64,000 nt of DNA. It comes from Streptomyces chryseus. GTDB taxonomy: Bacteria; Actinomycetota; Actinomycetes; Streptomycetales; Streptomycetaceae. Within the stretch, counting starts at the first letter, position 1. The number at the start of each line of letters is the position of its first letter. The notes beneath the pieces are model-generated. The model was given only the letters and a program-made list of their open reading frames with translations, was not told where the DNA came from and did no database searches. The stretch is from the NCBI RefSeq assembly GCF_014650755.1, contig NZ_BMVO01000005.1:62001-126000 (forward strand). The letters are read 5' to 3'. This document shows positions 16,721 through 25,567 of this stretch, piece by piece. Both the position numbers and the translations under genes were made by a program.

Positions 16721-17791
16721 GTGAGTGCCAATGACCGCCGCCCCGTGGGCAGCCCGCAGAGCCAGACGTACGACTCGGCCTTCCTCAAGGCGTGCAGGCG
16801 CGAGGCGGTGCCGCACACGCCGGTCTGGTTCATGCGACAGGCGGGGCGCTCGCTGCCCGAGTACCTGAAGGTGCGCGAGGGCATCCCGATGCTCGACTCG
16901 TGCATGCGGCCCGAGCTGGTCACCGAGATCACGCTGCAGCCCGTGCGCCGTCACGGCGTCGACGCGGCCATCTTCTTCAGCGACATCGTGGTGCCGCTGA
17001 AGGCCATCGGCATCGACCTCGACATCAAGCCCGGCGTCGGTCCGGTGATCGCCGAGCCGATCCGCACCCGCGCCGATCTCGCCCGTCTGCGGGACCTCAC
17101 GCCGGACGACGTCACCTACGTCACCGAGGCGATCGGAATGCTCACGCGTGAGCTCGGGTCCACTCCGCTCATCGGATTCGCGGGCGCGCCTTTCACTCTC
17201 GCGAGTTACCTCGTGGAGGGCGGTCCCTCGCGCAACCACGAGCACACCAAGGCCCTGATGTACGGCGACCCGCAGCTGTGGGCGGATCTCCTCGACCGGC
17301 TCGCCGAGATCACCGGCGCGTTCCTCAAGGTCCAGATCGAGGCCGGCGCGTCCGCCGTGCAGCTCTTCGACTCCTGGGTCGGCGCGATCGCCCCCGCCGA
17401 CTACACGCGCTCGGTGATGCCCGCCTCGGCGAAGGTCTTCGACGCGGTGGCGTCGTACGGCGTGCCGCGCATCCACTTCGGCGTCGGCACGGGCGAACTG
17501 CTCGGCCTCATGGGCGAGGCCGGCGCGGACGTCGTCGGCGTCGACTGGCGCGTCCCGCTCGACGAGGCGGCGCGGCGCGTCGGCCCCGGCAAGGCGCTCC
17601 AGGGCAACCTCGACCCCGCCGTGCTCTTCTCGACGCCGGACGCCGTCATGGCGAAGACGGACGAGGTGCTGGACGCTGCGGCGGGGCTGGAGGGGCACAT
17701 CTTCAACCTGGGCCACGGTGTCCTGCCGACGACCGACCCCGACGCGCTGACCCGCCTCACCGAGTACGTCCACACGCGCACGGCGCGCTGA
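16721..17791 (+). CDS. hemE: Uroporphyrinogen decarboxylase
   Basis: 356 aa from GTG 16721; a GAAGAT hexamer 6 nt upstream could be the -10 of a leaderless transcript. It decarboxylates the four acetate side chains of uroporphyrinogen III to give coproporphyrinogen III in the cytoplasm. The signature PVWFMRQAGRSLPEY near the N-terminus contains the substrate-binding arginines, and the catalytic Asp lies in FFSDIVVPLKA. The second signature GFAGAPFTLASYLVEGG is also intact. Length is typical. The downstream heme genes hemG and hemQ follow 2.6 kb later, with two unrelated genes on the other strand between. Confidence 0.96.
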   Translation: MSANDRRPVGSPQSQTYDSAFLKACRREAVPHTPVWFMRQAGRSLPEYLKVREGIPMLDSCMRPELVTEITLQPVRRHGVDAAIFFSDIVVPLKAIGIDLDIKPGVGPVIAEPIRTRADLARLRDLTPDDVTYVTEAIGMLTRELGSTPLIGFAGAPFTLASYLVEGGPSRNHEHTKALMYGDPQLWADLLDRLAEITGAFLKVQIEAGASAVQLFDSWVGAIAPADYTRSVMPASAKVFDAVASYGVPRIHFGVGTGELLGLMGEAGADVVGVDWRVPLDEAARRVGPGKALQGNLDPAVLFSTPDAVMAKTDEVLDAAAGLEGHIFNLGHGVLPTTDPDALTRLTEYVHTRTAR

Positions 17792-17804
17792 GCGCGGCCC
17801 GGCC

Positions 17805-17831
17805 GCCCCGCGGGGTGATCCCCCGCGGGGC
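17805..17831. terminator. Terminator between hemE and the flavoprotein gene
   Basis: An 11-bp stem (17805-17815 with 17821-17831) with a 5-nt loop, 13 nt after the hemE stop and 6 nt after the end of the convergent gene. Confidence 0.75.
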
Positions 17832-17837
17832 CGTGGC

Positions 17838-19223
17838 CTACGCGCCCGCCTCCCGTACCGCCGCCACCGCCTTGCGGGCCGCGACCAGGACCGGGTCCCA
17901 CACCGGGGAGAACGGCGGCGCGTACCCCAGGTCCAGGGCCGTCATCTGCTCCACCGTCATGCGGGCCGTGAGGGCGACCGCCGCGATGTCGACCCGCTTG
18001 CCCGCGCCCTCCCGGCCGACGATCTGGACGCCCAGCAGCCGGCCCGTACGCCGCTCCGCGAGCATCTTGACCGTCATCGGCGACGCGCCGGGGTAGTACC
18101 CCGCGCGGCTCGTGGACTCGATCGTCGCCGTCACGAACCGGAGCCCCTCGGCCCGCGCGTCCTTCTCGCGCAGCCCGGTCCGCGCGATCTCCAGGTCGCA
18201 CACCTTGCTGACCGCCGTGCCGACGACCCCCGGGAACGTCGCGTAACCGCCGCCCACGTTCGAACCGATCACCTGGCCGTGCTTGTTCGCGTGCGTGCCG
18301 AGCGCGATGTGGCGCCGCCGGCCCGAGACGAGGTCGAGCACCTCGACGCAGTCGCCGCCCGCCCAGATGTTCTCGTGGCCGGTCACGCGCATCGACAGGT
18401 CGGTGACCAGCCCGCCGTACGACCCGACCGGCAGCCCCGCGTCCCGCGCGAGGGCCGTCTCGGGCTCCACGCCGATGCCCAGGACCACCACGTCCGCCGG
18501 GTAGGTCTCCCCGTCCGCGGCGACCGCCCGGACGCGGCCGTCGTCGCCGGTGAGGATCTCGGTGACCTCGGCGCCCGAGACCGTGGTGATCCCCATGCCG
18601 TTCATCGCGTCGTGGACGAGCCGGCCCATGTCCGGGTCCAGGGTGGACATCGGCCGCTCGCCCCGGTTCAGCACGGTCACCTCGAACCCGCGGCCGACCA
18701 GCGCCTCCGCCATCTCCACGCCGATGTACCCCGCCCCGACGACGACCGCGTGCCGCCCCGTCGTCCGCTCCAGCGTGTCGATCAGCGCCTGGCCGTCGCC
18801 CAGGGTCTGCACCCCGTGCACGCCCGGCGCGTCGATGCCGGGCAGGGCCGGGCGCACGGGCCGGGCGCCGGTCGCCACGACCAGCTTGTCGTAGCCGGTC
18901 CACGACGCGGCGCCCGTCTCCAGGTCCCGGGAGCGGACCCGGCCGCCCGCCGGGTCGATCTCGGTGACCTCCGTGCGGACGCGCAGGCCGATGTCGCGCG
19001 CGCGGTGCTCCTCGGGCGTACGTGCGATCAGGTCGTCCCGGTCCGGGACCGCTCCGCCGACCCAGTACGGGATGCCGCAGGCCGAGTACGACGTGAAACG
19101 GCCGCGTTCGAAGGCGACGATCTCCAGCTCGTCCGGGCCCCTCAGCCTGCGGGCCTGCGACGCGGCGGACATGCCCGCCGCGTCGCCGCCGATGACCACC
19201 AGTCGTTCCGCCGCCGCTGCCAT
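17838..19223 (-). CDS. FAD-dependent pyridine nucleotide-disulfide oxidoreductase, CoA-disulfide reductase/NADH oxidase-like
   Basis: 461 aa, ATG with GAGGGGA upstream. FAD-binding motif VVIGGDAAGMSAASQARR at the N-terminus, NAD(P)-binding VVVGAGYIGVEMAEALV near residue 160, and a second FAD contact in ENIWAGGDCVEV. The single redox cysteine lies in SYSACGIPYWVGG, the SxxCG arrangement of CoA-disulfide reductases, NADH oxidases and peroxidases rather than the CxxxxC of glutathione reductase. C-terminal dimerisation domain complete. It likely reduces a low-molecular-weight disulfide, persulfide or oxygen; the substrate is not defined by sequence alone. Confidence 0.87.
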   Translation of the reverse strand: MAAAAERLVVIGGDAAGMSAASQARRLRGPDELEIVAFERGRFTSYSACGIPYWVGGAVPDRDDLIARTPEEHRARDIGLRVRTEVTEIDPAGGRVRSRDLETGAASWTGYDKLVVATGARPVRPALPGIDAPGVHGVQTLGDGQALIDTLERTTGRHAVVVGAGYIGVEMAEALVGRGFEVTVLNRGERPMSTLDPDMGRLVHDAMNGMGITTVSGAEVTEILTGDDGRVRAVAADGETYPADVVVLGIGVEPETALARDAGLPVGSYGGLVTDLSMRVTGHENIWAGGDCVEVLDLVSGRRRHIALGTHANKHGQVIGSNVGGGYATFPGVVGTAVSKVCDLEIARTGLREKDARAEGLRFVTATIESTSRAGYYPGASPMTVKMLAERRTGRLLGVQIVGREGAGKRVDIAAVALTARMTVEQMTALDLGYAPPFSPVWDPVLVAARKAVAAVREAGA

Positions 19224-19268
19224 GCGTGTCCCCTCGGTAGATCAGTGCTCCGCAGGACACGCTAAGGG

Positions 19269-20288
19269 CTACTCCCGCGGACCCGGCTTCTGCGCCGGCT
19301 CCCCGGCCCCGGCCGCCGGGAACGGGGCGGCCACGGCGCCCATGCCGGTGGCGGGCGCGGGCACGGCCGTCCGCCGCTGCGGGAGCCGGCCGCGCACCAG
19401 CCGCCACAGCATGTACAGCAGGGCGAGCGTCGCCGCGAACGGGGCCACCGCGCCGAGCGCCATCGCGACCCACTTCAAGGTCGTGACGAACGCGTCCCAG
19501 CCGCCGGCGAGCGCGTCCACGAAGCCCGGGTCGTCGTCCTTGTCGCCGGCCTCCGCGGCTTCGGGCTCGGAGAGTTCGAGGGTGATGGTCGCCATCGTCG
19601 TACGGTCCTTCAGCGACGCCTGCCGTGCGAGCAGCGCCTCCAGCTCTGTCTGACGGGTGTTCAGCTCGCCCTCCAGCATGACCACATCGCTGATCCGGGT
19701 GGCCCGCTCCATCATGTCCCGCACCCGCGCGACGCTGGTGCGCTGCGACTTGATGCGGCTCTCGACGTCCACCACCTGATCGGTGACGTCCTTGGCCTCG
19801 GCCTTGCGGTCGAGCAGTCTGCCGGTGCCCGCGAGCTCCTTGAGCACCGCGTCGTACTCCTCCTGCGGGATGCGCAGCACGATGCGGGAGTAGACGTGGC
19901 TGTCGTCGATCCGCTCGGTGCTCTCGTTGCCGACGACACCCCCGGCGTTCTCGGCCGCCGTACGGGCCGTGGCGAGCGCCTTCGTGGCGCTGGGGACCTC
20001 GACGGAGAGCGTCGCGGTACGGATGACGTGGTTCCTCGCCAGCGGTGGCTTCTTCGTCCCGGCCTGCTCGGAGGGCTTCTGCGCCTCGGCCGCCGAAGCG
20101 GCGTCCGCCCCGCCGCCGGGCGCCCGCTGCGCCTGCCCGCCCTTGTCGTCGGCCGCGCTGACGCCCTTGTGGGCGCTGTCGCCCCCGCTGTCACCCGCCC
20201 CGCAGCCGGCGACCGCGAGTGAGGCGGTGAGCAGAGCGGCCGCCAGGGCCTTGGAAGAGCGGTGCCCGGACACCTGTGCTGCGCGCAT
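19269..20288 (-). CDS. DUF4349 lipoprotein
   Basis: 339 aa from ATG 20288 (GGGGGGAA just upstream); the longer open frame 5' has no support. Signal peptide with lipobox LAVAGC, so the mature protein is lipid-anchored outside the cell. A low-complexity Ala/Gly/Lys region (about 30-80) is followed by the DUF4349 domain with a predicted coiled coil (about residues 180-250, rich in heptad-like DVESRIKSQ and LEALLARQ) and one transmembrane helix near 285-310. A basic Pro-rich tail ends the protein. DUF4349 proteins have no established role. Confidence 0.85.
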   Translation of the reverse strand: MRAAQVSGHRSSKALAAALLTASLAVAGCGAGDSGGDSAHKGVSAADDKGGQAQRAPGGGADAASAAEAQKPSEQAGTKKPPLARNHVIRTATLSVEVPSATKALATARTAAENAGGVVGNESTERIDDSHVYSRIVLRIPQEEYDAVLKELAGTGRLLDRKAEAKDVTDQVVDVESRIKSQRTSVARVRDMMERATRISDVVMLEGELNTRQTELEALLARQASLKDRTTMATITLELSEPEAAEAGDKDDDPGFVDALAGGWDAFVTTLKWVAMALGAVAPFAATLALLYMLWRLVRGRLPQRRTAVPAPATGMGAVAAPFPAAGAGEPAQKPGPRE

Positions 20289-20417
20289 GTCGGTTCCCCC
20301 CGGAACGTCGTGGTGGCTGTTGCCGGTTCGACGTGCGGGGCGGGGGAGGGGGTTTCCCCTTTCCGGTCCCGAAGTGGTCACGGTCAGGACTCGTTTGCGG
20401 TTTGAGAGAGTGGACCC

Positions 20418-21845
20418 ATGAACGTGGAATCTCGTACGGGCCGTGTCGTCGTCATCGGTGGCGGCATCTCCGGACTGGCCGCCGCCCACCGGCTGGTCGG
20501 CGCCGGCGCGCGCGTCACGCTGCTGGAGGCGACGGACCAGCTCGGCGGCAAGCTCCTCGCGGGCGAGATCGCGGGCGTGCCCGTCGACCTGGGCGCCGAG
20601 TCGATGCTGGCCCGGCGGCCCGAGGCGGTCGCCCTGGCCCGCGCGGTGGGGCTCGCGGACCGCCTTCAGCCGCCCGCCACCGCCACCGCGTCGCTGTGGA
20701 ACCGGGGCGCGCTGACCCCGATGCCCAAGGGGCACGTGATGGGCGTGCCCGGCGACCCGGAGGTGCTCGGCGGCATCCTCTCCGCCGAGGGCCTCGCGCG
20801 GATGCGGCGCGAGCGCGAGCTCCCGCGCACCGAGGTGGGCGACGACATCGCGCTCGGCGCGTACGTCGCGGCCCGCCTCGGCCGGGAGGTCGTCGACCGG
20901 CTGGTGGAACCGCTGCTGGGCGGCGTGTACGCCGGTGACGTGTACCGCACCTCGATGCGCGCCTCCGTGCCGCAGCTCTTCGAGGCGGCGCGGACGTACG
21001 ACTCGCTCCTCGACGGGGTGCGGGACATCCAGCGCGGGGCCGCCGCGAAGCAGCCGGCCGGGCCCGTCTTCATGGGCATCGAGGGCGGCATCGGCACGCT
21101 CCCCGACGCCGTCGCGGACGCCGTGCGCGCCGGGGGCGGCGAGGTCCTGCTCCGCACCCCGGTGATCGGGCTGACGCGTGGCGCGGGCGGCTGGCAGGTG
21201 CGTACCGACGAGCGGGTGATCGAGGCGGACTCCGTCGTCCTCGCGGCCCCCGCCTGGGCGGCCTCCGCGCTCCTGTCCGCCGAGTCACCGGCCGCGGCCG
21301 CCGAGCTGTCCGCCGTCGAGTACGCGTCGATGGCGCTGGTGACCATGGCGTTCCGCCGCAGCGACGTGGCGGCGCTGCCGGCGGGATCGGGGTTCCTGGT
21401 GCCGCCCGTGGACGGGCGGACGATCAAGGCGTCGACCTTCTCGACCCGCAAGTGGGGGTGGGTGGACGCCGCCGCCCCCGACCTGTTCGTCCTGCGCACC
21501 TCCATCGGCCGCTACGGCGAGGAGGACCACCTGCACCGCGAGGACCACGAATTGGTGGACGTGTCCCTGCGCGACCTCGGGGCCGCCACCGGTCTCGCCG
21601 CCCGGCCCGTCGCCACCGAGGTCACCCGCTGGATCGGCGGACTGCCGCAGTACCCCGTCGGCCACCCCGACCGGGTCGCCCGGGTGCGGGCCGAGGTGGC
21701 GAAGCTGCCCGGGCTGCGGGTGTGCGGGGCGGCGTACGACGGGGTCGGCATCCCCGCGTGCGTCGCGAGCGGACAGCGCGCCGCCGAAGAGATCATGCTC
21801 ACCCGGGACCCGGCGCGAGGCACGGATCACGAGGCGGGAGAATAG
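20418..21845 (+). CDS. hemG: Coproporphyrinogen III / protoporphyrinogen oxidase (HemG/HemY/CgoX type)
   Basis: 475 aa from ATG 20418. FAD-dependent oxidase of heme synthesis. The dinucleotide motif [17 protein letters not shown] starts the protein, followed by the flavin-adjacent DLGAESML and C-terminal [19 protein letters not shown]. In actinobacteria this family oxidises coproporphyrinogen III to coproporphyrin III, feeding ferrochelatase and HemQ; that assignment comes from family knowledge and is supported here by hemQ starting only 4 bp after the stop. A GAGAGT hexamer 6 nt before the ATG suggests a leaderless start. Confidence 0.93.
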   Translation: MNVESRTGRVVVIGGGISGLAAAHRLVGAGARVTLLEATDQLGGKLLAGEIAGVPVDLGAESMLARRPEAVALARAVGLADRLQPPATATASLWNRGALTPMPKGHVMGVPGDPEVLGGILSAEGLARMRRERELPRTEVGDDIALGAYVAARLGREVVDRLVEPLLGGVYAGDVYRTSMRASVPQLFEAARTYDSLLDGVRDIQRGAAAKQPAGPVFMGIEGGIGTLPDAVADAVRAGGGEVLLRTPVIGLTRGAGGWQVRTDERVIEADSVVLAAPAWAASALLSAESPAAAAELSAVEYASMALVTMAFRRSDVAALPAGSGFLVPPVDGRTIKASTFSTRKWGWVDAAAPDLFVLRTSIGRYGEEDHLHREDHELVDVSLRDLGAATGLAARPVATEVTRWIGGLPQYPVGHPDRVARVRAEVAKLPGLRVCGAAYDGVGIPACVASGQRAAEEIMLTRDPARGTDHEAGE

Positions 21846-21849
21846 GGAC

Positions 21850-22581
21850 ATGACTGATGCTCCGGAGACTGTGACATCCCCCCGAGGCGCCAACGCCGGC
21901 AAGAAGGCGAAGGACCTCAACGACGTCATCCGCTACACCCTGTGGTCCGTCTTCAAGCTGCGCGACGTCCTGCCCGAGGACCGTGCCGGCTTCGCCGACG
22001 AGGTCCAGGAGCTGTTCGACCAGCTCGCCGCCAAGGACGTCACCGTGCGCGGCACGTACGACGTGTCGGGGCTGCGCGCCGACGCCGACGTCATGATCTG
22101 GTGGCACGCGGAGACCGCGGACCAGCTCCAGGAGGCGTACAACCTCTTCCGCCGCACGAAGCTGGGCCGCGCGCTGGAGCCGGTCTGGTCGAACATGGCG
22201 CTGCACCGCCCCGCCGAGTTCAACAAGTCGCACATCCCGGCGTTCCTCGCCGACGAGACGCCGCGCAACTACGTCTCGGTCTACCCCTTCGTGCGCTCGT
22301 ACGACTGGTACCTGCTGCCCGACGAGGACCGTCGCCGCATGCTCGCCGACCACGGCAAGATGGCGCGCGGCTACCCGGACGTGCGCGCCAACACCGTCGC
22401 CTCGTTCTCGCTCGGCGACTACGAGTGGCTGCTGGCGTTCGAGGCCGACGAGCTCTACCGCATCGTCGACCTCATGCGTCACCTGCGCGCCTCCGAGGCC
22501 CGCATGCACGTGCGCGAAGAGGTGCCGTTCTACACCGGCCGCCGCAAGTCGGTCGCGGACCTGGTCGCCGGCCTCGCCTGA
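21850..22581 (+). CDS. hemQ: Coproheme decarboxylase (HemQ/ChdC, chlorite dismutase family)
   Basis: 243 aa from ATG 21850. It converts iron coproporphyrin III (coproheme) to heme b using peroxide, the last step of the coproporphyrin-dependent pathway. The core shows NKSHIPAFL, then [17 protein letters not shown], which carries the conserved radical-forming tyrosine region, and [12 protein letters not shown], with the proximal His ligand. The first about 20 residues are disordered and charged. Co-transcribed with hemG (4-bp gap). Together with hemE upstream, this shows that the organism uses the Gram-positive heme route. Confidence 0.95.
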   Translation: MTDAPETVTSPRGANAGKKAKDLNDVIRYTLWSVFKLRDVLPEDRAGFADEVQELFDQLAAKDVTVRGTYDVSGLRADADVMIWWHAETADQLQEAYNLFRRTKLGRALEPVWSNMALHRPAEFNKSHIPAFLADETPRNYVSVYPFVRSYDWYLLPDEDRRRMLADHGKMARGYPDVRANTVASFSLGDYEWLLAFEADELYRIVDLMRHLRASEARMHVREEVPFYTGRRKSVADLVAGLA

Positions 22582-22626
22582 CGCCCCTCGGCCGGGCCCG
22601 GGGGGGCACCCCGGGAGCCCCGGCAC

Positions 22627-22646
22627 CGGCCGGCGCGAGCCGGCCG
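22627..22646. terminator. Terminator hairpin after hemQ
   Basis: CGGCCGGC and GCCGGCCG flank a GCGA tetraloop in a GC-rich stretch between the convergent hemQ and peptidase genes; further GC-rich dyads surround it. Confidence 0.6.
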
Positions 22647-22701
22647 CAGACCTGGTGGCGGGCCCGCCCGAGCGGCGGCCCGCCACCCCAGACCCGGAAG
22701 A

Positions 22702-24306
22702 TCAGACAGTGGGCGCCGGCTCCTTCGCCACGGCCCGCTCGTCCAGCGACACCGGGTTCGGCTCCCGGTGCGGCGCGCAGTCCGCGCGCCGCACCGGCGT
22801 CCGACCGGTCAGGAGGTACCTCTCCAGATGACCGTTGACGCACGCGTTCGCCCCGCCGCCGATCCCGTGCGTGCCGGCGTCCCGTTCGGTGACCAGCACG
22901 GAACCCGCCAGCCGCCGCCGCAGCTCCAGCGCGCCCGGGTACGGCGTCGCCGCGTCCCGCTCGGCGGCCAGGATCAGCGTCGGGGGCAGCTCACCCGGCT
23001 GCGTACCGACGTCCAGGGGTTCCTGGCGCGGAGCGCTCCAGTACGCGCACGGCAGGTTCATCCACGCGTTGTCCCACGTCTCGAAGGGCGCGCGCGCCGC
23101 GAGCAGGCTGTTGTCGCGGTCCCACACCCACCACTCGGTCGGCCAGGGCGCGTCGTTGCACTCGACGGCGGTGTAGACGGCCTTGCTGTTCTCGTCGTCG
23201 CGCGCCGACCCGGGCCTGGGTGACGCCTGCTCGATCAGCGGCTTCGGGTTGCCCTTGAGGTACTCCGACAGCGCTGTGGCGCGCATCGCCCAGTAGTCGT
23301 CGTAGTAGCCGGCGCTCAGCAGCGCCGACTGGAGCTCGCCCGGTCCCACCTTGCCGCCCGCCGGCTCGCGGGCCAGTGCGGCCCGCACTTTCTCGTAGCG
23401 GGCGAGGACCTCGTCGGGCGTGCTGCCCAGGTGGTACGTCCGCTCGTGCTTGGCGATCCAGGTGCGGAAGTCCTTCCAGCGCCCCTCGAAGGCGAGCGAC
23501 TGGTCGAGGTTGTTGCGGTACCAGATCTGCCCGGGGGCCGGGTTGACCGCCGAGTCGAACACCATGCGGCGGACGTGGGAGGGGAAGAGCGTCGCGTACA
23601 GCGCGCCGAAGTAGGTGCCGTACGACGCGCCCATGAAGGTCAGCTTCTTCTCACCGAGCGCCGCCCGCAGCACGTCCAGGTCGCGGGCGTTGTTGAGCGA
23701 CGTGTAGTGGCGCAGCGCGCTGCCCGCCCTGCGGGCGCAGCCGTCGGCGTACGCCTTGGCGCGGGCGATCCGCTCCTGCTTGTACGCGTACGAGGGGTAC
23801 GTCGGGGCCTCGCTGGGGGCCTGGACGAGCTCCGACGGCTTCTGGCACGACAGCGGGGCGGAGCGGCCCACGCCGCGCGGGGCGTAGCCGACGAGGTCGT
23901 ACGCCGCTCCGGTCTTCTTCCACTCGGGCAGGACACCCGCCATGGGGAAGAACATGCTGGAGGCGCCGGGGCCGCCGGGGTTGTAGACCAGCGCGCCCTG
24001 GCGGGCGGCCGGCTTCCCGGTGGCGCGGGCGCGGCTGACGGTCAGGGAGATCCGGCGGCCGGTGGGGTCGGCGTAGTCGAGGGGGACCTCGACCGTGCCG
24101 CACTTCACGTGCGGGGGCAGGCCCTCCGCCTTGGGACAGGCGCCGAAGGCGATGCCGGCGGCGGCCGCGCGCTGGGCGGCGAGCGCGGTGCCGCGCGCCT
24201 CGGCGGAGGCGGGGGGAGCGGCGCTGCCCGCGGGGGCGGCGACGAGAGCGGTCAGGACCAGGGAGCCGACGGATGCCAGGGTCCCGTACATCGCCAGTGC
24301 TCTCAT
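22702..24306 (-). CDS. Secreted alpha/beta-hydrolase, tripeptidyl aminopeptidase (TAP/Slp) family
   Basis: 534 aa, ATG with GAAGGGA upstream. Sec signal peptide (about 1-30, ending near GSAAPPASA). Alpha/beta-hydrolase fold with oxyanion motif NPGGPGASSM near residue 110, nucleophile Ser in FMGASYGTYFGAL, acid in AERDAATPYPGA and catalytic His in GTHGIGGGANAC. The C-terminal TAP-like domain is present. Such exported serine peptidases release tripeptides from peptide N-termini in Streptomyces. The usual Asp-Pro-Arg-Gly turn is Ala-Pro-Arg-Gly here (GYAPRGVGRS), a small deviation. It faces hemQ convergently. Confidence 0.85.
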   Translation of the reverse strand: MRALAMYGTLASVGSLVLTALVAAPAGSAAPPASAEARGTALAAQRAAAAGIAFGACPKAEGLPPHVKCGTVEVPLDYADPTGRRISLTVSRARATGKPAARQGALVYNPGGPGASSMFFPMAGVLPEWKKTGAAYDLVGYAPRGVGRSAPLSCQKPSELVQAPSEAPTYPSYAYKQERIARAKAYADGCARRAGSALRHYTSLNNARDLDVLRAALGEKKLTFMGASYGTYFGALYATLFPSHVRRMVFDSAVNPAPGQIWYRNNLDQSLAFEGRWKDFRTWIAKHERTYHLGSTPDEVLARYEKVRAALAREPAGGKVGPGELQSALLSAGYYDDYWAMRATALSEYLKGNPKPLIEQASPRPGSARDDENSKAVYTAVECNDAPWPTEWWVWDRDNSLLAARAPFETWDNAWMNLPCAYWSAPRQEPLDVGTQPGELPPTLILAAERDAATPYPGALELRRRLAGSVLVTERDAGTHGIGGGANACVNGHLERYLLTGRTPVRRADCAPHREPNPVSLDERAVAKEPAPTV

Positions 24307-24568
24307 CGCGTTCCCTTCGTACAGGTGTAGGACAAAAGGGATACTTGGCGGGGGAGTTGGCGAAGTAAAGCACCGGTGGGCGGTGTCGGCTCATTGACCC
24401 CCGACGAGTCGCGCGGGCGGCACGCGGGTGCGGACCGTCGACAGCGCGTGCGGGCGGGAGGCCGGTGGCGCGGTGACGGAACGTAGGGTCGTGGCCGTCA
24501 ACGGCCGCCGCTGTGCGCCGGGTTGACGGCCCGTTCCGTGAGGCCGCGCGGCGTGGGGTGGCCGCCGG

Positions 24569-25561
24569 TCAGGAGCTGCTGCCGCAGCTGGAACCGGAGC
24601 TCGATCCGCAGCTCGATCCGCTGCTGCTGCTGCAACTGGACCCGCCGCCGCCACCGCTGCCGCAGCCCGAGCCGCCCGACCCGCCCGACCCGGAGTCCGC
24701 GCCGCCCGAGCCGCCGCAGCTCGCGTGGCCGGAGGCGGAGCCGGCGCACCAGACCAGCGCCCCGGCCAGGTAGGTGCTGTCGTTCGCCCCGCTCGGCGAC
24801 GACGGGCGCGGCCGGCCCGGTGTCAGCCGGGCCGCCGTGCGCAGCTGGTCCTGGAGCACGGGGTCGGGCAGCGCCCGCAGGCCGTGCACCGCGACGAGGT
24901 GGGCCGGGCCGGTCCGGTCGGGGTGCGCGAAGGCGTACGCCGCCGCGGCCGCCCTGCCCGCCGGGGTGACACGGGCACCCGCCCTGCCCGCGTTGACGGC
25001 GCCGAACACCAGCCCCGTGATGAGGGTGGGCAGCACCAGGGCGAGGAACACGCCGACGGACGCCCCGGCGACGCCCGCGGCGACCGCCGCCACGACGGAG
25101 GCCGGCAGCCCGATGACGCAGACGACCGCCAGGACGGTGCCGCCCGCCCGCCACCTGCGGCCGGCCGCGGGCGGGACCATCAGGCCGCGGAACGCCAGGC
25201 CGTCGCCGATCTCCTGCACCGCCGCGTTGCCCATCACGGCGTGCCGCAGGGTGTGCAGCGCGCCGTTGGGGGCGGCGGCGAGTTCGGCGAGCACGGCTCG
25301 CTCCACCGGGTCGTGGGCGACCGCGCTGCGCGCGGAGGCGATGCCGGGACCGCCGATGGCGAGGCGGCCGTCGGAGTACATCGTGGTGAGCGCGGTGTCC
25401 ACGGCGCGGGAGGGGCCGCCGTTCAGGAACGCGACCTCCATGAGGTCGAGGGCCCCGGTGTCTCCACCGCCCGCGCCCCGGTGGAGGGCGGACACACCCC
25501 GGGTCAGAGCGACGCAGGACGCGGCCACGGCGAGCGTGATCAGCACAGCGAGAACGGTCAT
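24569..25561 (-). CDS. TIGR04222-type membrane protein with Cys/Gly/Ser-rich tail (putative MNIO substrate)
   Basis: 330 aa from ATG 25561, 6 nt after the DUF692 stop, with its ribosome site inside the end of that gene. A membrane segment spans residues about 1-20. A soluble region (about 30-135) with EVAFLNGGPSRAVDTALTTM is typical of the TIGR04222 domain, followed by two hydrophobic helices (about 140-190) and a short helical domain. From about residue 270 the protein becomes a low-complexity Gly/Ser tail with cysteines at 272, 282, 300, 310, 318 and 326, the last ones spaced by 8-10 residues. This looks like a precursor or substrate tail. Being second in an operon behind a DUF692 enzyme supports modification of these cysteines; that is inference. 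Confidence 0.75.
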   Translation of the reverse strand: MTVLAVLITLAVAASCVALTRGVSALHRGAGGGDTGALDLMEVAFLNGGPSRAVDTALTTMYSDGRLAIGGPGIASARSAVAHDPVERAVLAELAAAPNGALHTLRHAVMGNAAVQEIGDGLAFRGLMVPPAAGRRWRAGGTVLAVVCVIGLPASVVAAVAAGVAGASVGVFLALVLPTLITGLVFGAVNAGRAGARVTPAGRAAAAAYAFAHPDRTGPAHLVAVHGLRALPDPVLQDQLRTAARLTPGRPRPSSPSGANDSTYLAGALVWCAGSASGHASCGGSGGADSGSGGSGGSGCGSGGGGGSSCSSSSGSSCGSSSGSSCGSSS

Positions 25562-25567
25562 GGTGCG

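Noticed and set aside
24569..24760. Cys/Gly/Ser repeats as a non-coding repeat or a plus-strand proline/leucine-rich protein
   Set aside because: The plus-strand frame over this stretch is low-complexity and has no start context. The minus frame continues from a recognisable domain and has a good start and operon position.
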